Source of the DNA: an uncultured Brachybacterium sp.
GTDB taxonomy: Bacteria > Actinomycetota > Actinomycetes > Actinomycetales > Dermabacteraceae
Direction of reading: 5' to 3'
DNA: 64,000 nucleotides
Assembly: GCF_947500705.1 (NCBI RefSeq)
Contig: NZ_CANMSY010000003.1
Location: 434,001 to 498,000 of the forward strand
Every line of letters starts with the position of its first letter. Position 1 is the first letter of the stretch. The notes under the pieces are model-generated. The model was not told where the DNA came from. It saw only the letters and a list, made by a program, of their open reading frames with translations, and ran no database searches. This document shows positions 60,534 through 64,000 of the stretch, one piece after another. The position numbers and the translations under genes were made by a program.

Positions 60534-61538
60534 TCAGCGGGAGTGCTTCGGATCCTTCCCGCTGTGCTCCGGTGCCGTGGGCGGCACCACCATCACCGGG
60601 CCCTGCGCCCTGGACAGGACCGCTCGGGAGACCGAGCCGAGCAGGCTGGAGACCACGCGTCCATGCCCCCGGGTGCCGAGCACGGTGAGCTGCGCCGTCT
60701 TCGTGGCGGCGAGCAGGGACGGTGCCGGATCGGCCACGAGCGCTGTCCCGCTGATCGTGAGGTCCGGATGGGCCGTGCGCAGCGACTCGACGATGACCTC
60801 GAGCTCCTTCGCAAGTTCCTGCTGATGCTTCTCCAAGATGTTGGCGTCGGGGAGCCAGGCCATATAGGCCGTGCCCCAGGCGTCGGGGCGCGGCATCACC
60901 GCGAGCAGCTCGAGCGGTGCCTTCCGCAGGCGTGCCGCCACCACCGCGTGCTCCAGCGCGGGCTGATTGAGCTGGTACAGATCCACCCCTGCCACGACCG
61001 GGGCATCGAGCTGCAGCGGCGCGAAGCGCTCGGCGCCGGTGCCGGAGCCGATCTCGTACTGCTCCGGCACCACCACGGTGGGGCAGTGGGCGTGGGCAGG
61101 GAGGGCGGAGGACACCGAGCCCAGCAGCCGACCGAAGAATCCGCCCTGGCCACGGGCACCGACGACCGCGAGCTGCGCCTGCGCGGACAATCCCACCAGA
61201 ACCCCGGCCGCGTCGCCGTGCTCGGTGCGCAGATCGAGCACGCCCGGATAGCCGCGCAGGTGCTCCTGTGCGATGTCGAGCAGCTGTTGGGCGGCGGCGA
61301 GACGGGCGACCTCGGCAGGCACGCTGGGCACCAGGGCGGCATCCGCGTACGCCATCGTGGGGACCGTGTAGGCGGTGACCACCGTGAGGGGGCAGCCCAT
61401 GCGCTGGGCGGCGCGCGCTGCATAGTGGAGAGCCCGCACGGAGTGGTCCGAGGCGTCGAAGCCGAGGAGCACCCCGAGGGGGTGTGCACCGGGATCAGTG
61501 GCGGGTGAGGACTGCGAGGTGACGCCGTCGTTGTGCAT
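60534..61538 (-). CDS. Universal stress protein with tandem USP domains
   Basis: A 334-residue protein with two USP domains (about 20-160 and 175-325). Each carries the nucleotide-binding consensus near its end: VVGARGQGGFFGRLLGSVS in the first, VLGTRGHGRVVSSLLGSVS in the second. The G-2x-G-9x-G(S/T) pattern implies ATP binding. Tandem USPs in actinobacteria are linked to hypoxia and stationary phase. Monocistronic, with a long hairpin after the stop. Confidence 0.9.
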   Translation of the reverse strand: MHNDGVTSQSSPATDPGAHPLGVLLGFDASDHSVRALHYAARAAQRMGCPLTVVTAYTVPTMAYADAALVPSVPAEVARLAAAQQLLDIAQEHLRGYPGVLDLRTEHGDAAGVLVGLSAQAQLAVVGARGQGGFFGRLLGSVSSALPAHAHCPTVVVPEQYEIGSGTGAERFAPLQLDAPVVAGVDLYQLNQPALEHAVVAARLRKAPLELLAVMPRPDAWGTAYMAWLPDANILEKHQQELAKELEVIVESLRTAHPDLTISGTALVADPAPSLLAATKTAQLTVLGTRGHGRVVSSLLGSVSRAVLSRAQGPVMVVPPTAPEHSGKDPKHSR

Positions 61539-61682
61539 CGTGACCTCCTGGGCCGGGGGCTTCAGCGGCCGACGACGGTGCCCCCGTCGATGAGTCCGTC
61601 ACCGGTGATCTCATCGTAGGCCCGCCACGAGGGCGCAGGGAGGGGCGAAGGTCCGGATCCGCAGGGGGTCTACGCTCTGGGC

Positions 61683-61973
61683 ATGGACCTGTCCTTCACC
61701 GCGATCACCGTGGAATGGCGTGGCCCGGCGCCCTTCGTCTTCGCCGCGGTTCCCGACGAAGAGGCCGACGCGATCGCCGCGATCGCACGCTCGGCGACCT
61801 ACGGCTGGGGCTGCATCCCGGTGTCCGTCCGCATCGGGGGGACCGACTTCACCACCTCGCTGTTCCCTCGCGACGGCGGCTACCTGGTGCCGGTCAAGGC
61901 CGCCGTTCAGCGTGCCGAGCAGGTCGGGGTGGGAGACCGCATCGAGGTGGCGCTGCGTCTCGACGTGCGTTGA
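61683..61973 (+). CDS. DUF1905-domain protein
   Basis: A 96-residue single-domain protein of the DUF1905 beta-barrel family (FTAITVEWRGPAPFVFAAVPDE at the start, GWGCIPVSVRIGGTDFTTSLFP in the centre, GYLVPVKAAVQRA near the end). Function of this family is unknown. It is convergent with the AHSA1-like gene and divergent from the stress protein gene. No strong ribosome site; the transcript may be leaderless, with start near 61683. Confidence 0.8.
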   Translation: MDLSFTAITVEWRGPAPFVFAAVPDEEADAIAAIARSATYGWGCIPVSVRIGGTDFTTSLFPRDGGYLVPVKAAVQRAEQVGVGDRIEVALRLDVR

Positions 61974-62031
61974 GTGCAGCGCGCTGAGCCCCCGCCGGCG
62001 CGGGTGCTGATGCAGGTTCCCCGTAACGTCC

Positions 62032-62556
62032 TCAGACCTCGGGCTGGTCCGGCAGGTCGAGCTCCTGCGCGTAGCGGTCCCGCAGCTGCGTCCAGCCGTG
62101 TTCGAGGGCGTCGTACCCCACGATCCGTTCCTGGTCCAGGCCCTCCAGGCGGGCATCGAGCACGGCGAGGCACACCTGCCAGCCGGCCAGGTGGGTGGGG
62201 GCGTGCTGCGGGGCGGAGAGCTTCATCAGCAGCGTCAGCCGGGCTTCGTCGATCAGCCACTCCAGGACGTCATCGCCCCAGCGGTGGCTCAGCGCGTGAT
62301 CGCCGGCGGTCGCGAGCACATCGGTGGCGACCGGATCGGACTCGGGGGTCTCCCGCGAGAGCACCGGCCCCACCTCGGTGAGCGGCCGCTCGGGGACGAT
62401 CGGCGACCAGGTCGCCAGCAGCTCGGGATCGGTGTGGAGCGCCCAGATCTGTGCGCCGGTGCCGGAGAGGTCGACCTCGAGGATCACGGCGTCCTCGGTG
62501 AGGTCCACCGCGACGGGGAGGTCGGCGATGCGCTGGTCGATGGCGGATGCGTTCAC
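62032..62556 (-). CDS. SRPBCC/AHSA1-like ligand-binding protein
   Basis: A 174-residue protein with the START-like (SRPBCC, AHSA1) pattern: IWALHTDPELLATWSPIVPE, then a strand-rich centre and GWQVCLAVLDARLEG near the end. It starts at GTG 62556, 8 nt after AAGGAG. Family members bind hydrophobic ligands; the specific role is unknown. It lies between a protease gene upstream and the DUF1905 gene, with a palindromic hairpin in the upstream gap. Confidence 0.75.
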   Translation of the reverse strand: MNASAIDQRIADLPVAVDLTEDAVILEVDLSGTGAQIWALHTDPELLATWSPIVPERPLTEVGPVLSRETPESDPVATDVLATAGDHALSHRWGDDVLEWLIDEARLTLLMKLSAPQHAPTHLAGWQVCLAVLDARLEGLDQERIVGYDALEHGWTQLRDRYAQELDLPDQPEV

Positions 62557-62670
62557 AGTGGTGCTCCTTCCGGGCGCCGCGGCAGGAGCGGCGGCGCAGA
62601 CGTCGTCCCGCCATTGTCCACCCGCAGGTCCCGGCCCGCGCCGCCCTGCTGAGCCCGGGTGTACGCGGAG

Positions 62671-62719
62671 CGGTCGATTCCGAGCCATTTCGGTGCTTGA
62701 TCTGGCTCGGAACCGACCG
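62671..62719 (-). terminator. Palindromic hairpin after the tricorn-like gene
   Basis: Arms of 17 nt (62671-62687 and 62703-62719) pair with one mismatch around a 15-nt loop. It lies 27 nt after the protease stop codon. The first 12 nt of the left arm recur imperfectly right after the right arm (62713-62725). Likely a terminator; no T run follows on the minus strand. Confidence 0.55.
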
Positions 62720-62745
62720 ATTCCGGACGCTGGCCGGGGGCCGGC

Positions 62746-64000
62746 TCAGCCCTCCCGGTGGCCGAAGCGCGGTGCGGGCAGCGGGGGCGCGGAGGCGGCG
62801 GGCTTCTGCGTGAGCAGCGCGAGCGCCTCGGTGATGCCGCGCTCGAGCTGCGGGTCCTCCCCGCCGACCCAGGCGTTCGGCGGCAGCGGCACCTCGATGT
62901 CGGGCTCCACGCCGTAGTTCTCGATCGCCCAGTCCTCGCCCTCGAACCAGCTGGCGTACTTCGGCTGGGTCACCCCGGTGCCGTCGACCAGGTCGAAGCG
63001 GCCGTCGATGCCGATCACCCCGCCCCAGGTGCGGGTGCCGATGATCGGCCCGATCTCCAGGGCGCGCGAGACGGCGCCCACGATGTCGCCGTCGGAACCC
63101 GCCTCCTGGTTCGTCACCAGCACCACCGCACCGCGCGGCGCGAACGCCGGGTAGGTGCCGGGCCGCTGGTGGCGCGGGTAGCCCCAGGACAGCACCCGGC
63201 GGGCGATCCGGTCGGTGACCAGCTGCGAGGTGTGGCCGCCGCTGTTGTAGCGCACGTCCACCACGAGACCCTCCTTGGTGGAGGCCTCGCGCAGGTCACG
63301 GTGCATCTGCGCCCAGCCGGAGGAGACCATGTCGGGGATGTGCAGGTAGCCGAGCCGGCCCCCCGAGCGCTCCTCGACCAGCGCCCGCCGGGCCGCGACC
63401 CAGGCCTGGTAGCGCAGCGCGGAGTCATCGGCCAGCGGCGTGACCGCCACCCGATGCTCGGCGCCGTCCCGCAGCAGCACCAGCTCGGTGGGCTTGTTCG
63501 CCGCACCGACCAGAGCGGCCTCGACCCCCTCGGAGTGCACCGGACGGCCGTCGACGCGGAGCACCGCATCGCCCACCTCGGCGCCCACCCCGGGGGCCAG
63601 CAGCGGAGAGCGGGCATCCGGGTCGGAGGAGTCGCCCGGCAGGATCCGGGTGATCACCCAGCGCCCGTCCCGGAGCGCGAAGTCGGCGCCCAGGTAGGCG
63701 GGGAGCATCGGCGGATCGGCCTGGTAGACCCCGCCCTGCACATAGGCGTGCGAGGTGCCCAGCTCACCCTGGACCTCCCACATCATGTCCTGGAAGTCGT
63801 CCTCGGTGACCAGGCGCTCGATCACCGGGTCGTACCAGGAGGTCATCGCATGCCAGTCCATGCCGTCCATGTCCGCACGCCAGTACTGCTGGGCCATGAT
63901 CCGGTAGTTGTCCCAGAGCATGCCGCGACGCTCCTTGACCGGATCGACGGTCAGGCGCATCCGCCCGGTGTCGATCACCACCCGGGCGGGGTCCTCGTCC
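62746..64000 (-). CDS. Tricorn-like S41 protease, C-terminal part (cut by window end)
   Basis: The frame is open through the window end, so the 5' part lies beyond 64000. Visible regions are the tricorn core segment (MLWDNYRIMAQQYWRADMDGMDW), a PDZ domain (ADVGDAVLRVDGRPV-like, VGAEVGDAVLRVDG) and the S41 catalytic domain with the nucleophile serine in NQEAGSDGDIVGAVS. Tricorn-type enzymes are large cytosolic peptidases acting after the proteasome on oligopeptides, or homologues of unknown role. At least 418 residues are present here; the full protein is probably over 1000. Confidence 0.85.
   Translation of the reverse strand, partial: DEDPARVVIDTGRMRLTVDPVKERRGMLWDNYRIMAQQYWRADMDGMDWHAMTSWYDPVIERLVTEDDFQDMMWEVQGELGTSHAYVQGGVYQADPPMLPAYLGADFALRDGRWVITRILPGDSSDPDARSPLLAPGVGAEVGDAVLRVDGRPVHSEGVEAALVGAANKPTELVLLRDGAEHRVAVTPLADDSALRYQAWVAARRALVEERSGGRLGYLHIPDMVSSGWAQMHRDLREASTKEGLVVDVRYNSGGHTSQLVTDRIARRVLSWGYPRHQRPGTYPAFAPRGAVVLVTNQEAGSDGDIVGAVSRALEIGPIIGTRTWGGVIGIDGRFDLVDGTGVTQPKYASWFEGEDWAIENYGVEPDIEVPLPPNAWVGGEDPQLERGITEALALLTQKPAASAPPLPAPRFGHREG

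Noticed and set aside
61562-61650. Minus-strand open stretch AYDEITGDGLIDGGTVVGR ending at 61562
   Set aside because: About 20-30 codons of protein-like sequence without a start or recognised family; it may be a gene tail but cannot be supported.
1-64000. CRISPR arrays, tRNA or rRNA genes, transposases, integrases or attachment sites
   Set aside because: No regularly spaced repeats, tRNA T-loop patterns, rRNA blocks or recombinase motifs were found when reading both strands.

Overview
The window is chromosomal DNA of a very GC-rich actinobacterium. GC3-rich codons, frequent GTG starts, 1-8 nt ATGA/GTGA gene overlaps, and actinobacterial families (WXG100-type secretion domain, LarABCE, PpsR/PpsA, DUF559 nucleases) point to Actinomycetota, probably Micrococcales. 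A Brachybacterium-like Dermabacteraceae is my best guess, from gene content only. I saw no rRNA, tRNA, CRISPR array, insertion sequence or phage gene.

Layout. 1-8.7 kb (all minus): a complete trans-4-hydroxy-L-proline catabolic cluster with 2-epimerase, three-subunit D-hydroxyproline dehydrogenase, deaminase, ketoglutarate-semialdehyde dehydrogenase, GntR regulator and a sodium/amino acid symporter. The symporter promoter carries a perfect palindrome over its -35. 8.8-19.3 kb: SelO, a PfpI protein, a frameshifted DUF4091 gene, a short leader ORF with an unusually long Shine-Dalgarno, an esterase, two CNNM/CBS transport proteins behind a leader, a methyltransferase remnant, an MFS transporter and a membrane protein. 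19.5-24.8 kb: PEP synthase with its bifunctional kinase/phosphorylase, a cupin and larC. 24.8-29.4 kb: fused PabB-PabC, then a three-gene module whose centre is a WXG100-alpha/beta-hydrolase fusion followed by a small lipoprotein. 29.4-34.5 kb: sugar isomerase, aldo/keto reductase, GH32 invertase, carbonic anhydrase, two VOC proteins.

34.5-44.1 kb is a zone of gene decay: a frameshifted remnant, an aldo/keto reductase with a stop at codon 3, an AlkC-type DNA glycosylase whose 3' end has been replaced by an antisense oxidoreductase fragment, a truncated acetyltransferase and an internally deleted GPH sugar transporter, interspersed with intact genes (AqpZ, GNAT, F420-reductase-like protein, amino acid permease, Old Yellow Enzyme with an ArsR regulator).

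44.1-47.2 kb: larA-larE-larB, which with larC 20 kb away forms a complete nickel-pincer lactate racemase set. 47.4-50.2 kb: an operon for an anchored DsbA-like protein, a CcdA-like electron carrier and a lipoprotein propeller. 50.4-54.2 kb: LacI regulator, UxaC and a UxuB-type reductase for glucuronate. 54.2-54.4 kb: two 52-nt palindromic repeats with compensatory changes, beside a DUF559 nuclease gene. 55.5-58.6 kb: a two-component system with a CPBP protease. 58.9-64 kb: FGGY sugar kinase, universal stress protein, small proteins and the C-terminal part of a tricorn-like S41 protease cut by the window end.
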